A stretch of 64,000 bases of DNA from an uncultured Anaeroplasmataceae bacterium (GTDB taxonomy: Bacteria; Bacillota_I; Bacilli_A; Acholeplasmatales; Anaeroplasmataceae), in assembly GCA_947589245.1 (NCBI GenBank), contig CANQBD010000002.1, positions 1 to 64,000 on the forward strand. Reading direction: 5' to 3'. A program made the translations under genes and the position numbers. The notes below the pieces were generated by a model. The model did no database searches. It saw only the letters and a program-made list of their open reading frames with translations, and was not told the DNA's origin. Positions 1-10,026 of the stretch are shown in pieces. How positions within the stretch are numbered: position 1 is the stretch's first letter; the number at the start of each line of letters is the position of its first letter.

Positions 1-13
1 AATTTCGAGGCCG

Positions 14-29
14 AATCCCCTAGGGGATT
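14..29. repeat. Perfect 16-bp palindrome AATCCCCTAGGGGATT, followed on + by a T-rich stretch; possible terminator of a gene upstream of the window
   Basis: Read directly from the sequence; context cut by the window edge. Confidence 0.45.
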
Positions 30-89
30 GTTTCCTTTTAATTATTTTCTTTGTCTACTTTAGAGGTATCATATCATATACCAAGTCTT

Positions 90-692
90 CTAATTCATAA
101 ATGGATTATTCTTTTTTTCATTTTTAATCGTTGTTTTAGCCTCATGACCAGGATAAACAACTGTATGCTCGGGTAAAGCCGAAAGGCGCTTCAAACTAAG
201 TCTTAAAGAATGCATGTCACCAGTTGGAAAATCGGTTCTACCAACACTATTACAAAACAAAGTATCACCACTAATAAGTTTATCATTAAAATAGTAACAA
301 ACACTTCCTCTAGTATGGCCAGGAGTGTGTAAAACTTTAAATGAGTAACCTATAAGCTCTATTAATTGATTATCTTCTACTTCAATTATTTTTAGTTTAT
401 CATATTCATAAGAAGGTTCCATACCAAAAACATTATACAAGGACAATGTCTTATCCTTTAAAAAAGCTTTTTCTTTATTATGGATATAAATAGGGACATC
501 AAAATAACCAATACCATCAATATGATCAACATGACCATGAGTTAAAAAAATGGCTACCACTTCATATTGAGTCTTGATACTATCAGCATAAAATTTAAAA
601 TCTAATCCGGGATCGACAATAATACACTTCCCTTGATTAGAAATAATATAGCTATTAGTTTCAAAATCACCAGCTACTATTTTTTCAATCAT
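90..692 (-). CDS. Metallo-beta-lactamase fold hydrolase (YcbL/glyoxalase II-like)
   Basis: THGHVDHIDG motif, downstream HTPGHTRGS, SGDTLF, PGHE. Confidence 0.9.
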   Translation of the reverse strand: MIEKIVAGDFETNSYIISNQGKCIIVDPGLDFKFYADSIKTQYEVVAIFLTHGHVDHIDGIGYFDVPIYIHNKEKAFLKDKTLSLYNVFGMEPSYEYDKLKIIEVEDNQLIELIGYSFKVLHTPGHTRGSVCYYFNDKLISGDTLFCNSVGRTDFPTGDMHSLRLSLKRLSALPEHTVVYPGHEAKTTIKNEKKNNPFMN

Positions 693-735
693 TTTAAAGC
701 TCCTAAAATAAATAAAAAAGCTTTTGATAAGCTTC

Positions 736-885
736 TTATTTCTTTTCCTTATGAGATGTATGCTTACGGCAATGAGGACAATATTTTTTAATTTCCATTC
801 GATCAGGAGTTGTCTTCTTATTCTTGTCTGTATAATAATTTTCGTTCTTACATTCAGAACAAACTAACTTAACTAAATCACGCAT
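736..885 (-). CDS. rpmG: 50S ribosomal protein L33 (49 aa, absent from the ORF track because it is short)
   Basis: Translation [50 protein letters not shown]33 CxxC...CPxC zinc-ribbon pattern. Confidence 0.92.
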   Translation of the reverse strand: MRDLVKLVCSECKNENYYTDKNKKTTPDRMEIKKYCPHCRKHTSHKEKK

Positions 886-1004
886 TTCTTTATCCCTCCA
901 GACTTAAAGAGTATTTCCTTTGTGATTATATCAAAAAAAAATATTTAATGCAACTACTTTTTTTCTTTTAAAGCTTTATGCTATAATAAGAAAAGGTGAT
1001 TTAG

Positions 1005-2045
1005 ATGTATTTAAGAGAAAAAACGCTAAGCTTTAAATTGAAAAACCTCGAATATGGAGGAAATAATCATATTTTTGTTCAAAGTATGTGTAACACCAAA
1101 ACTAAGGATGTATCCTCTACTGTCAAACAAATAAAGGAACTAGAAGCTTTAGGCTGTGAAATTATTAGAGTGGCAGTTCTTGATGAAGATGATGCCAAAA
1201 GTATTGGTCAAATCAAAAGTCAAATTAGTATTCCACTAGTAGCTGATATCCACTTTAATCCAGAGCTAGCTATTATTGCAATTAAACAAGGCGTTGACAA
1301 AATCCGCTTAAATCCCGGCAATATTAATAATGAAGAAAAAATCAAAGAAATTGTCAATCTTTGTAAAGAAAGAAAGATCCCCATCCGAATTGGTGTAAAT
1401 GCTGGTTCATTACCTAAAGATATTGCTAAACCAACGGCCCAAAATATGATTGAAGCTGCCAAAAGACATATTCAAATTTTAGAAAATTTAAATTTTACTA
1501 ATATTAGTCTCTCCTTAAAAGCCTCTAATATCGATTTAACAATTGAAGCCTATAAGCTAGCTAGCGAAGTTTTCCCATATCCACTGCATGTCGGCATTAC
1601 TGAAGCTGGTACTTCTTTTAAAGGTTTGATTAAATCTAGTATAGGTATTTCTAAGATATTAGATTTAGGAATCGGCAACACAATAAGAGTTTCCTTAACT
1701 GATGATCCTAAATATGAGGTTATTGCCGCTAAAGAAATTTTAAAAGAACTACATTTACTAGAAAATATACCAACTTTAACCTCTTGTCCAACATGTGGGC
1801 GTACCCAATATGATATGATTCCCATTGCTAAAGACATAGAAAATTATTTAAACTATGTTAATAAAAAAATTCATGTGGCAATTATGGGCTGTGCAGTTAA
1901 TGGTCCAGGCGAAGCTAAAGAGGCTGATATTGGGGTTGCAGGAGGAATTAATGAGGCTTTACTTTTTAAAAAGGGTGAAGTGATTAGAAAAATCAAAGCC
2001 GAAAATATATTAGAAGAATTAAAAAAAGAAATAGATAATTTTTAA
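1005..2045 (+). CDS. ispG: 4-hydroxy-3-methylbut-2-enyl diphosphate synthase (MEP pathway)
   Basis: DIHFNPELA, RLNPGNI, TSCPTCGRTQYD, GCAVNGPGEAKEADIG motifs. Confidence 0.97.
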   Translation: MYLREKTLSFKLKNLEYGGNNHIFVQSMCNTKTKDVSSTVKQIKELEALGCEIIRVAVLDEDDAKSIGQIKSQISIPLVADIHFNPELAIIAIKQGVDKIRLNPGNINNEEKIKEIVNLCKERKIPIRIGVNAGSLPKDIAKPTAQNMIEAAKRHIQILENLNFTNISLSLKASNIDLTIEAYKLASEVFPYPLHVGITEAGTSFKGLIKSSIGISKILDLGIGNTIRVSLTDDPKYEVIAAKEILKELHLLENIPTLTSCPTCGRTQYDMIPIAKDIENYLNYVNKKIHVAIMGCAVNGPGEAKEADIGVAGGINEALLFKKGEVIRKIKAENILEELKKEIDNF

Positions 2046-2107
2046 ACTTAAAAATAATAACGTATGAATTTGTAAAAAAAACCATATTTTTAATTAGGTG
2101 ATATTTT

Positions 2108-4000
2108 TTGAAAAAAAGAATTCTAATCGTTATTATTTTTTTTCTATGTATCTTTTCAGCATTAATTGTTAAATTAGGATATATAACTTTTATTAGCTCT
2201 AATAGAATCAATATATTGGCTGATGAATTATGGAAAAGAGATATTCCTATTCAAAGTAGTAGAGGTTTAATATATGATCGTAATGGCAAACTAATTGTTG
2301 GTAATAAATTAGCTTATACAGTAGCTTCAATTAATAAACAGGTTAAGGACAAAGATCTAGCAGCTAAAACTCTTGCTGAAATCTTAAATGCTGAAGAATC
2401 AGCTATTCTTAAACATTTAAATAAAAATAATAGTTTAGAAATTATCAAACCTGAAGGAAGACGCATTACAGATGAACAAGCTAAACTCATTAATCAAGCT
2501 AATTTAGAAGGAATCTATTTGACAGCTGATTCTAAGCGTTATTATCCTTATGGTTCTACTCTTGGTCAAGTTCTAGGCTTTTGTGGCATTGATATGGAAG
2601 GCTTATCAGGCATCGAATATCAATATGAAGATTTTTTAAAAAGTCAAGATGGCGCCTTATCTATCTATACTGATGCCAAAGGTAATTTAATGCACAATAC
2701 AACTTCTGTTTATAGTTCAGCAACACCAGGAATGAATATTTATTTAACTATTGATTTAGATTTGCAATTAATTTTAGATGGCGTAATAAATAATGCCATA
2801 ACTCAATATAATCCTGATCAAGTTATGGGATTAATAGTTGATACTCAAACCGGTGAAATACTAGCAATGACTTCATACCCTTATTTTGAACCAAGTCATT
2901 ATCAAGATTATGATAGTGAAATCTATAATCGAATTTTACCTATCTTCTACTCCTTTGAACTTGGCTCAACCTTTAAAATATTTACCTATAGTGTAGCCTT
3001 AGAATTAGGTCTATTTGATATGAACGATTTTTTCTATTGTAGTGGTAGTACTACAGTTGCTGACCGAAAAATTAGATGCTGGAAGGCAGGAGGTCATGGT
3101 TCTCAAACCTTCTTAGAGGTTATTCAAAATTCTTGTAATCCAGGCTTTATGGAATTAGGTAGGCGAATAGGTGTTGAAAATTTTTACAAATATTTAGACA
3201 AATATGGTTTCACTTCTAAAACGGGAATTGACATTCAGGGTGAACAAAAAGGAATTGTTATGAATAAAAACAATTGTGGTCCTGTTGAATTAGCAACGCA
3301 AAGCTTTGGTCAAACTAGTGCCTATACTCCTCTACAACTTGTAATGGCAAGCATCGCCGCTATTAATGGCGGAACGTTATTAACACCATATATTCTTAAA
3401 GAAATTCATAGTTATACCGACGAGATATTATTTGAAAATCAAAAGAAAATAAAACAGCAAGTAATAAGTGAAAAAACCTCTAATTTAATGCGTTATGCTT
3501 TAGAAAATGTTTGTGCTTTGGGAACTGGCCGTAATGCCTTTATTGAAGGATATCGAGTTGGTGGCAAGACGGGAACTGCCCAAAAAATATCTTCAAGTGG
3601 CGGTTATATAAATGGTGAATATATCCTTTCCTTTTTAGGATTAGCTCCAATGAATAATCCAAGAATAGCTTGCTATCTAGCCATTGATAATCCTAAAAAC
3701 ACTGTTCAATATGGTGGTACAGTAGCAGCTCCATTAGTAGGTCAAATTATGGAACAAGCACTAAACTATTTAGGTGTAGAACGTGATTATGAAAATCAAA
3801 TTGAAAAAAATTTACGATGGTTCTTAGATACACCTACATACAAGGTTGAAAACTATCTTGGCAAAACGAAAAAGGAAATTAAAAATTCTAGTTTTTATAA
3901 TTATATCTTTTATGGTGAAGGAGATACCGTTATTTACCAGAGTCCTGATGCAGGGGAAAAAATTAAAGAGGGAGATACTATTCTTCTTTATCTTGGCTAA
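2108..4000 (+). CDS. Penicillin-binding protein transpeptidase with C-terminal PASTA-like domain (SpoVD/FtsI type); TTG start
   Basis: SxxK (STFK), SCN and KTG (GGKTGTAQK) motifs; N-terminal TM; C-terminal PASTA-like YLGKTKKEIKNS...SPDAGEKIKEGDTILLYLG. Confidence 0.93.
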   Translation: MKKRILIVIIFFLCIFSALIVKLGYITFISSNRINILADELWKRDIPIQSSRGLIYDRNGKLIVGNKLAYTVASINKQVKDKDLAAKTLAEILNAEESAILKHLNKNNSLEIIKPEGRRITDEQAKLINQANLEGIYLTADSKRYYPYGSTLGQVLGFCGIDMEGLSGIEYQYEDFLKSQDGALSIYTDAKGNLMHNTTSVYSSATPGMNIYLTIDLDLQLILDGVINNAITQYNPDQVMGLIVDTQTGEILAMTSYPYFEPSHYQDYDSEIYNRILPIFYSFELGSTFKIFTYSVALELGLFDMNDFFYCSGSTTVADRKIRCWKAGGHGSQTFLEVIQNSCNPGFMELGRRIGVENFYKYLDKYGFTSKTGIDIQGEQKGIVMNKNNCGPVELATQSFGQTSAYTPLQLVMASIAAINGGTLLTPYILKEIHSYTDEILFENQKKIKQQVISEKTSNLMRYALENVCALGTGRNAFIEGYRVGGKTGTAQKISSSGGYINGEYILSFLGLAPMNNPRIACYLAIDNPKNTVQYGGTVAAPLVGQIMEQALNYLGVERDYENQIEKNLRWFLDTPTYKVENYLGKTKKEIKNSSFYNYIFYGEGDTVIYQSPDAGEKIKEGDTILLYLG

Positions 4001-4002
4001 AG

Positions 4003-4050
4003 AAAAAGGGACTGTTAAGAAACTAAAAAGTTTCTAGCAGCCCCTTTATT
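4003..4050. terminator. Bidirectional intrinsic terminator between convergent PBP and degV genes
   Basis: AAAGGGACTGTTAAGAAAC-TAAAAA-GTTTCTAGCAGCCCCTTTATTTT stem-loop flanked by A and T tracts. Confidence 0.8.
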
Positions 4051-4917
4051 TTACTTACTTAAACAACAGATTGCCACCATGCCAGGACCTGTATGAGCTC
4101 CAATGATTGGACACAAGGTTGTCTGTCGAACAATAACATCAGGGAAAGCAGCCCTAACTTGTTCAGCTAACATATCAGCTAAATCACGACAATCGGCATC
4201 ACTTATATAAACAATATTACCTAAATTTGGATCATAATTATTTTTAAAATATTCAAATAAACAATTTATGGCTTTTTTATTACCATGCATCTTATTGATT
4301 GTTGTTAATTTTCCGACCTCATCTATTTTTAAGATAGGTTTAATATTTAACATAGTACCAACAAAAGCTGTAGCTGAGCTAACCCGGCCACCCCGCTTTA
4401 AATAATTTAAATCTTGAACCATAAACCAGTGACGAATATTAGGAATGACCTTCAAAATATCATCACGATTTTCTTCAATACTTAAACCCTTTTCACGATT
4501 AACTAAGGCTCTTTCAATCAAAACACCCATACCACCTGTAGCACCTAAAGAATCAATTGGAAAAACATCTAAATCAGGATATTTTTCTTTTAAACTTTCT
4601 TGAGCTAAACAAGCAGAATTATAGGTTGATGATAAACCACTTGATAAAGCTAAATATAATACGGAATAACCCTCTTTTAAATATGGCTCAAAATATTCTT
4701 CATACATAAATGGTGTTATTTGTGATGTTCTAGTTAAATCCCCATTCCTTTGACCATCATAAAACTTCTTTAAAATATCAGCATCTTCTAAGCCATAAGA
4801 AGTACGCATTTCTTCTCCCAAAGAATACTGCATAGGAATAAATTTTAAATCATATTTATCGACTACTTCTTGTTGAATGTCTCCTGATGTGTCCATTGCA
4901 ATAATATATTTTTTCAT
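4051..4917 (-). CDS. DegV family protein (fatty-acid binding)
   Basis: DTSGDI..., TSQITPFMYEEYF, SSGLSSTYNSA, GPGMVAICC typical of DegV. Confidence 0.93.
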   Translation of the reverse strand: MKKYIIAMDTSGDIQQEVVDKYDLKFIPMQYSLGEEMRTSYGLEDADILKKFYDGQRNGDLTRTSQITPFMYEEYFEPYLKEGYSVLYLALSSGLSSTYNSACLAQESLKEKYPDLDVFPIDSLGATGGMGVLIERALVNREKGLSIEENRDDILKVIPNIRHWFMVQDLNYLKRGGRVSSATAFVGTMLNIKPILKIDEVGKLTTINKMHGNKKAINCLFEYFKNNYDPNLGNIVYISDADCRDLADMLAEQVRAAFPDVIVRQTTLCPIIGAHTGPGMVAICCLSK

Positions 4918-5076
4918 AAGCCAGCTCCTATAAATATCAATTTCTTACATAATTTTATCCTATAATCAGACTTTTTTCAATCTTTTTTTACTAATTATTT
5001 ATTTGATATTTAGTTAATTATATTATTGTCTAATATTAATTCTTCTATTCCAATAAAAAATATTCCTTAAAGAAAC

Positions 5077-6315
5077 TCAATATTTTAAATACTTTCTAAC
5101 TAACTCATTAAAATAATTACCTCGTTCAAGATAATTCTTAAAATGATCAAAACTGGCAAACATCGGCGAAAATAAAATAGTTTCTTGCCCACGATTTTTT
5201 AAAGCCTCCAAAAAGGCCTCTTCTAAATTATCATAGACAGAACACTTAATATTATGTTTATTCATATACTCACTAATTTTTAAACTACTATCACCATAGG
5301 CATAAACGCATTTTATCTTGTTTAGATAATCATTTAAACAGCCTAAATTTTCTTTACGATCATATCCACCACAGATTAAAGAGACCTCATCAAAGCATTT
5401 TAAAGCAGCAATCGTTGAATAAGGATTGGTACTTTTGGCATCATTATAGATAAAATCATTTAATTTAGTCATTCTAAAATCTATTTCTTTAAAACTTTTT
5501 AAAGCTTTTCTTATAAGTCGAGGGTTAATCTTAGCAATAAGCAGACAAGTACTTATGGCTGCCATCGTATCTAACAATAAAAATTCCTTGTTTTTAAGAT
5601 TAGTTGTCATTTTAGTTATACATCTATTTCCATAATATATTTTATTATTTCTTACATAACATTGGGCAAGCAATGATGAGTTAGAAAAACTTACTCTATT
5701 TAAATGGCAATTAGAAATTATTTTTTGAATATAAACATCATCATAATTATAAACCAAATAATGATTAGAACTTTGATTTAAACAAATATTGGCCTTACTA
5801 TCAATATACTCTTTGAAATTACGATGATGATCTAAATGACAAGGACTAATATTTAATAGAACACTTATATTTAAATCAATAGAGGTTCTTTCCAATTGAA
5901 AACTCGAAAGCTCTACAACAAAAAAATCAGCATCCGGATTTTCAACTAAAGCTTTACAAACACTATAGCCAATATTACCACACGCTATAGCCTTATACCT
6001 TTGATTTAAAATATGAGTTATTAAAGATACCGTAGTTGTCTTACCATTACTTCCAGTTACACCAATAAAAAAACTTTGTCGCAACAAAATTGCTAATTCT
6101 ATATCGGTAATTATTTTGATTTTTTTCTTAGTAAATTTTTTGATAATTTCATTATTATATGGAATTCCTGGAGCCTTAACAACCAAATCATAATCAAATT
6201 CTTGTACCTCTTCAGGATTTAAATAATCAAATTCTAAATTGTCTTCAGTAAGAAGTAAGACCACTCCATCATTAGCTACTCCTTTACCTAGTACTAATAT
6301 TTTCAAAAAAATCAC
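5077..6315 (-). CDS. murD: UDP-N-acetylmuramoyl-L-alanine--D-glutamate ligase; real start likely TTG (MKILVLGKG) three codons into the ORF
   Basis: GVTGSNGKTTTVSLI P-loop, ELSSFQLE, NISPCHLDHH, NDAKSTNP, CGGYDRK. Confidence 0.93.
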   Translation of the reverse strand: MIFLKILVLGKGVANDGVVLLLTEDNLEFDYLNPEEVQEFDYDLVVKAPGIPYNNEIIKKFTKKKIKIITDIELAILLRQSFFIGVTGSNGKTTTVSLITHILNQRYKAIACGNIGYSVCKALVENPDADFFVVELSSFQLERTSIDLNISVLLNISPCHLDHHRNFKEYIDSKANICLNQSSNHYLVYNYDDVYIQKIISNCHLNRVSFSNSSLLAQCYVRNNKIYYGNRCITKMTTNLKNKEFLLLDTMAAISTCLLIAKINPRLIRKALKSFKEIDFRMTKLNDFIYNDAKSTNPYSTIAALKCFDEVSLICGGYDRKENLGCLNDYLNKIKCVYAYGDSSLKISEYMNKHNIKCSVYDNLEEAFLEALKNRGQETILFSPMFASFDHFKNYLERGNYFNELVRKYLKY

Positions 6316-6350
6316 TCCCCTAATTTATAATACTTTTAAGGAAGTGATTT
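6309..6350 (-). promoter_or_regulatory. Stem-loop between the upstream hydrolase-fusion gene and murD; right arm carries the murD Shine-Dalgarno and is followed by a T tract
   Basis: Minus strand AAATCACTTCC...GGGGAGTGATTTTTTTG. Confidence 0.5.
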
Positions 6351-6358
6351 TATGATTG

Positions 6359-8623
6359 TTATATAATATTTAAATTATTAATTATTAAATTAGCTTTTAA
6401 TTCATCAGACCAAATACCATCACTTGCTAGTTGAATACTATGAAATGGTACGCCATTCTTAATAGCATCAGCAATAACATAATATACTTGATAATCGCCT
6501 CTAGCAATATTATTTAGATCAATTTGATAATTAAGCTTATCAAGAGCAAATTCCCCTAAAGCAAACTGATATTCATGTTCAGCATTTTTCAAAATAATAT
6601 AAACATTTTTTGTTCGATACAAATTACCAAAACCAACATTTTTAATTTCTAAACTTAGTTTCAATTTAGCTGTTAAGGTATAACGTAAACTATTTAAAAC
6701 AAAGCGATACCCTAAATGATTTTTAATGTATTGATATTCACTTAAATTTTGATACAAAGAATCATCACCAGAATATTTTGTATTTTTCCAACGAGCTATC
6801 ACTTTATCATTCCAACGCTCATTTAAATAACTTAAGTGTAATAAAAACATTTCAGGACAAGCATTATTTAAAATATTATATTCACTAGTAGGAATTGTAA
6901 CTTCTCCACCATAAGGTAAACTAGCATTGAGCTTACCTAACCAAGCTGTTTCAATCATTCGATTAACATATGTACCCAAATCATTTTCTGAGCCTAAATA
7001 ACCATCATTATAACAGCCTAAGCGATTATCTTTAACATCAAAGCTATCAAGTGTTTGTAAAGTATAACCATAATAACTATAAATAAAAGCTGGTCTTCGT
7101 AATAAAATTTTGGTTTTAGGACTTGTACAAGCTAAATAAGTATCAATCAAAATATTATAAGTTTCTTGTTTGGCAATGGCACTAGAATGCATTTCACCCC
7201 AAGGACCAATAAGTCCACACTCAATGGCTGAAATAGTACTTTCATACTTTCTAAATAAAGGTTCCAAAGCTTTAATATGCTTCACAATCATATCAAGACT
7301 AGGTTCCATATCCTTAGCCCCATTAAAATAAGGATCATAGGCAAAACGAATGATAGCGAGAGTTGATGCATCTTCCATTCTTTGAAATTCATTTGCCAGA
7401 CCATCTAACATTTTTTGAGTAAGCTCTATATCAGCTTGACCATTAACCTTGCCACTAAAAGCGGAAATATCAATTCTTAAATGTAATAAAGCATTATATT
7501 TTAAATAATTAGAACTAATTGCTTGAACCTTATCTGGTTCACAACGAAGACCAAGCGGCTCATAAAAGCCATTATCGGGATTATTAAAACTATTTGTTGT
7601 TTCATTAAATTTTCGATAGACATTTTTGCTTATATTGTTAGTAATAAAATCAACTGTCATATCTAATTGTTCTTCTTTAGTAATTGTTGGTGTTCCATCA
7701 CCATTTTGAATACCATAAGAGCCAAAATAAGAATGACATCCTCCGGCAATCACTAATTCTAAATAATTACTAGGTAGGTTATTTAAACAGGTTGCATATT
7801 TATCACGATCTAAAACACCATCATTTTCACCATAGATAGTTAAAACATTTAAATTACTACTAGAAATATCTTCTAAAGAATAAGCTCCTAAAAGAATCAG
7901 CCCTTGAAAATCATTGATGTGCTTTGCAACATAACTTGCCGCCATAGCACCCCCTAGAGAATGACCACCAATATACCAATTATCAAACCCAGTATAAGCA
8001 TCTTTTATTCCATCAGCACCGTTCACATTAAATACAGCTAAATTAAATGGCATTTTGACAATGATACCTAAAATATTATTTTCGGCGAGCTTATACATTA
8101 AAGGAGCATAAGCAGTGGCCTCTACTTTACCACCAGGATAAAAAATAAAGCCTGTATTATAGTTTTTTGGTTCAAATTTAATTGTTTTAGAATCTTCAGA
8201 AACAGTGATCTCTTCACTACTTTCTAAATAGGTATAAGCATAGTCATCAGCATGATTATAAATATTTACATAAATTGCTAAACCACTTATTATAAGTAAT
8301 AAAACTAAAAGAATAATACCACTTATAATGAGCCAGAGCTTCTTATGGCTTTTTTTCTTTTTTGAATCATTTTTTTCTTTTATACCAGAAGATTTTTTAT
8401 TAGCATTAGTGTTTTTATTTTTCTTGGAAATTATTGTTGTTTCCTTAACATTATTTTTAGGGGTTGTGCTTGGCTTGGAATTAGTTGACTTCCTCTTTTT
8501 TTGACTACTATTACTAGTTTTTTTAGAACTAGTTGATGTTTTATTAGAATTAGTTTCTGTAGTCGTTTTTGGCATACAACTCACCCTTTCATTAAATAGT
8601 TTTAAACTATTTTTATCATACAC
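6359..8623 (-). CDS. Membrane-anchored alpha/beta-hydrolase domain fused to DUF4874/DUF4832-like region
   Basis: K/S/T/N-rich N-terminus, one TM, GGHSLGGAMAA nucleophile elbow, YGENDGVL and GGCHSYFG, then NPDNGFYEPLG...IRFAYDP...ECGLIGPWGEMHSS...LLRRPAF pattern. Confidence 0.8.
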   Translation of the reverse strand: MYDKNSLKLFNERVSCMPKTTTETNSNKTSTSSKKTSNSSQKKRKSTNSKPSTTPKNNVKETTIISKKNKNTNANKKSSGIKEKNDSKKKKSHKKLWLIISGIILLVLLLIISGLAIYVNIYNHADDYAYTYLESSEEITVSEDSKTIKFEPKNYNTGFIFYPGGKVEATAYAPLMYKLAENNILGIIVKMPFNLAVFNVNGADGIKDAYTGFDNWYIGGHSLGGAMAASYVAKHINDFQGLILLGAYSLEDISSSNLNVLTIYGENDGVLDRDKYATCLNNLPSNYLELVIAGGCHSYFGSYGIQNGDGTPTITKEEQLDMTVDFITNNISKNVYRKFNETTNSFNNPDNGFYEPLGLRCEPDKVQAISSNYLKYNALLHLRIDISAFSGKVNGQADIELTQKMLDGLANEFQRMEDASTLAIIRFAYDPYFNGAKDMEPSLDMIVKHIKALEPLFRKYESTISAIECGLIGPWGEMHSSAIAKQETYNILIDTYLACTSPKTKILLRRPAFIYSYYGYTLQTLDSFDVKDNRLGCYNDGYLGSENDLGTYVNRMIETAWLGKLNASLPYGGEVTIPTSEYNILNNACPEMFLLHLSYLNERWNDKVIARWKNTKYSGDDSLYQNLSEYQYIKNHLGYRFVLNSLRYTLTAKLKLSLEIKNVGFGNLYRTKNVYIILKNAEHEYQFALGEFALDKLNYQIDLNNIARGDYQVYYVIADAIKNGVPFHSIQLASDGIWSDELKANLIINNLNII

Positions 8624-8639
8624 CTTAAACCTAAAAAAA

Positions 8640-8672
8640 ACAAGAAAAAGCCTTGTCGATTGAACAAGGCTC
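8640..8672 (-). terminator. Intrinsic terminator of the veg-like gene
   Basis: Minus strand GCCTTGT-TCAATCG-ACAAGGC followed by TTTTTCTTG. Confidence 0.85.
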
Positions 8673-8927
8673 TTATAATTCTTTTATAATGACATTATTA
8701 GTTAATAAATCATTATAATTAATCGTAAATTTTTCTAAATAATTATTAACTTTAGCTTCAACACAAACAAAACGATCATAGATTCCAACAATTTTAGAAG
8801 GTGCTTCTTTTATCCTATTGCGGCGATTATTGATAGACACATGAATTAAATCAGTTTTTTTAAAGACCTCTTCTATTTGTTGTTTAATTTTTAAATATTG
8901 ATTGTTGGTGGCATTAGTACTTATCAT
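8673..8927 (-). CDS. Veg family protein
   Basis: 84 aa; Veg-like LIHVSINNRRNRIKEAPSKIVGIYDRFVCVE. Confidence 0.7.
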   Translation of the reverse strand: MISTNATNNQYLKIKQQIEEVFKKTDLIHVSINNRRNRIKEAPSKIVGIYDRFVCVEAKVNNYLEKFTINYNDLLTNNVIIKEL

Positions 8928-9090
8928 AGTCCCCTCCTTGAAAATTAAACTATTTCAACCAGCTTTTAAAGCCTTTGTAAAAAAATAAGACGCTATGATA
9001 AATTAGACGCTTAATTTACATTAATAATTATAACATTTTTTAATGTTTTATGTAAGCAATAAAATATAATTTTAAATGACAATTTGGCCA

Positions 9091-10020
9091 CTAATTTTGC
9101 AAATTAGATAAATATCTATCACCTGAATCAGGTAAAATAACAACAATATTTTTACCAGCATTTTCAGGCCTTAAAGCTAATTGAGTAGCAGCCCATAAAG
9201 CCGCTCCAGCAGAAATACCAACGAATATTCCTTCCAAGCTTACAAATTCCTTTGCAGTAGTATATGCATCTTCATTTGAGACAGTTATAATTTCGTCATA
9301 AATATCTTGGTTTAAGGTGTCTGGTAGAAAGCCAGCTCCAATACCTTGAATTTTATGTGGCCCTGCAAAGCCCTTTGATAATACCGGTGAAGAAGTTGGT
9401 TCAACAGCCACAACCTTAATATTCTTATTCTTTTCTTTTAGATAAGCCCCAGTTCCACTAATCGTGCCACCTGTTCCAACACCAGATACTAATATATCAA
9501 CTTTTCCTTCTAAATCAGCCCAAATTTCTGAACCTGTTGTTTGATAATGAGCTTTAGGATTAGCCATATTTACAAATTGACCAGGAATAAAGGAATTAGG
9601 AATACTTTTAGCTAATTCATTTGCTTTAGCTATGGCACCCTTCATACCTAAAGAACCCGGAGTTAAAACTAACTCAGCACCATATATACTCATTAAATTA
9701 CGTCTTTCTAAAGACATTGTTTCAGGCATCGTAATAATTACCTTATAACCTCTAGAGACTCCCATCGCTGAAAGACCAATACCGGTATTACCACTGGTTG
9801 GTTCAATTATAGTACTACCTGGTTTTAACAATCCTTTTTCTTCGGCATCTAAAATCATTTGCTTCGCAATTCTATCCTTCACTGAACCAGTTGGATTAAA
9901 TAATTCAAGTTTACCAAATATGTTACCTTTTAAACCTTTAGCTTCCTTATATTTTTGTAAAGCTAAAAGAGGTGTATTTCCTACTAAATCCTCAATGGAA
10001 TTATAAATTTTCATTTTCAT
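9091..10020 (-). CDS. cysK: Cysteine synthase (O-acetylserine sulfhydrylase)
   Basis: NPTGSVKDR PLP-lysine motif, PTSGNTGIGL, GTGGTISG, DSGDRYLS. Confidence 0.96.
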   Translation of the reverse strand: MKMKIYNSIEDLVGNTPLLALQKYKEAKGLKGNIFGKLELFNPTGSVKDRIAKQMILDAEEKGLLKPGSTIIEPTSGNTGIGLSAMGVSRGYKVIITMPETMSLERRNLMSIYGAELVLTPGSLGMKGAIAKANELAKSIPNSFIPGQFVNMANPKAHYQTTGSEIWADLEGKVDILVSGVGTGGTISGTGAYLKEKNKNIKVVAVEPTSSPVLSKGFAGPHKIQGIGAGFLPDTLNQDIYDEIITVSNEDAYTTAKEFVSLEGIFVGISAGAALWAATQLALRPENAGKNIVVILPDSGDRYLSNLQN

Positions 10021-10026
10021 ATTCTC

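Noticed and set aside
1220-1837. Minus-strand ORFs inside ispG
   Set aside because: Shadow ORFs antisense to a strongly conserved gene; no recognisable protein features.
1993-2211. Minus-strand 72-aa hydrophobic ORF
   Set aside because: Overlaps the ispG end and PBP start; AT-rich antisense artefact.
3846-4037. + strand 63-aa ORF
   Set aside because: Alternative frame of the PBP PASTA region.
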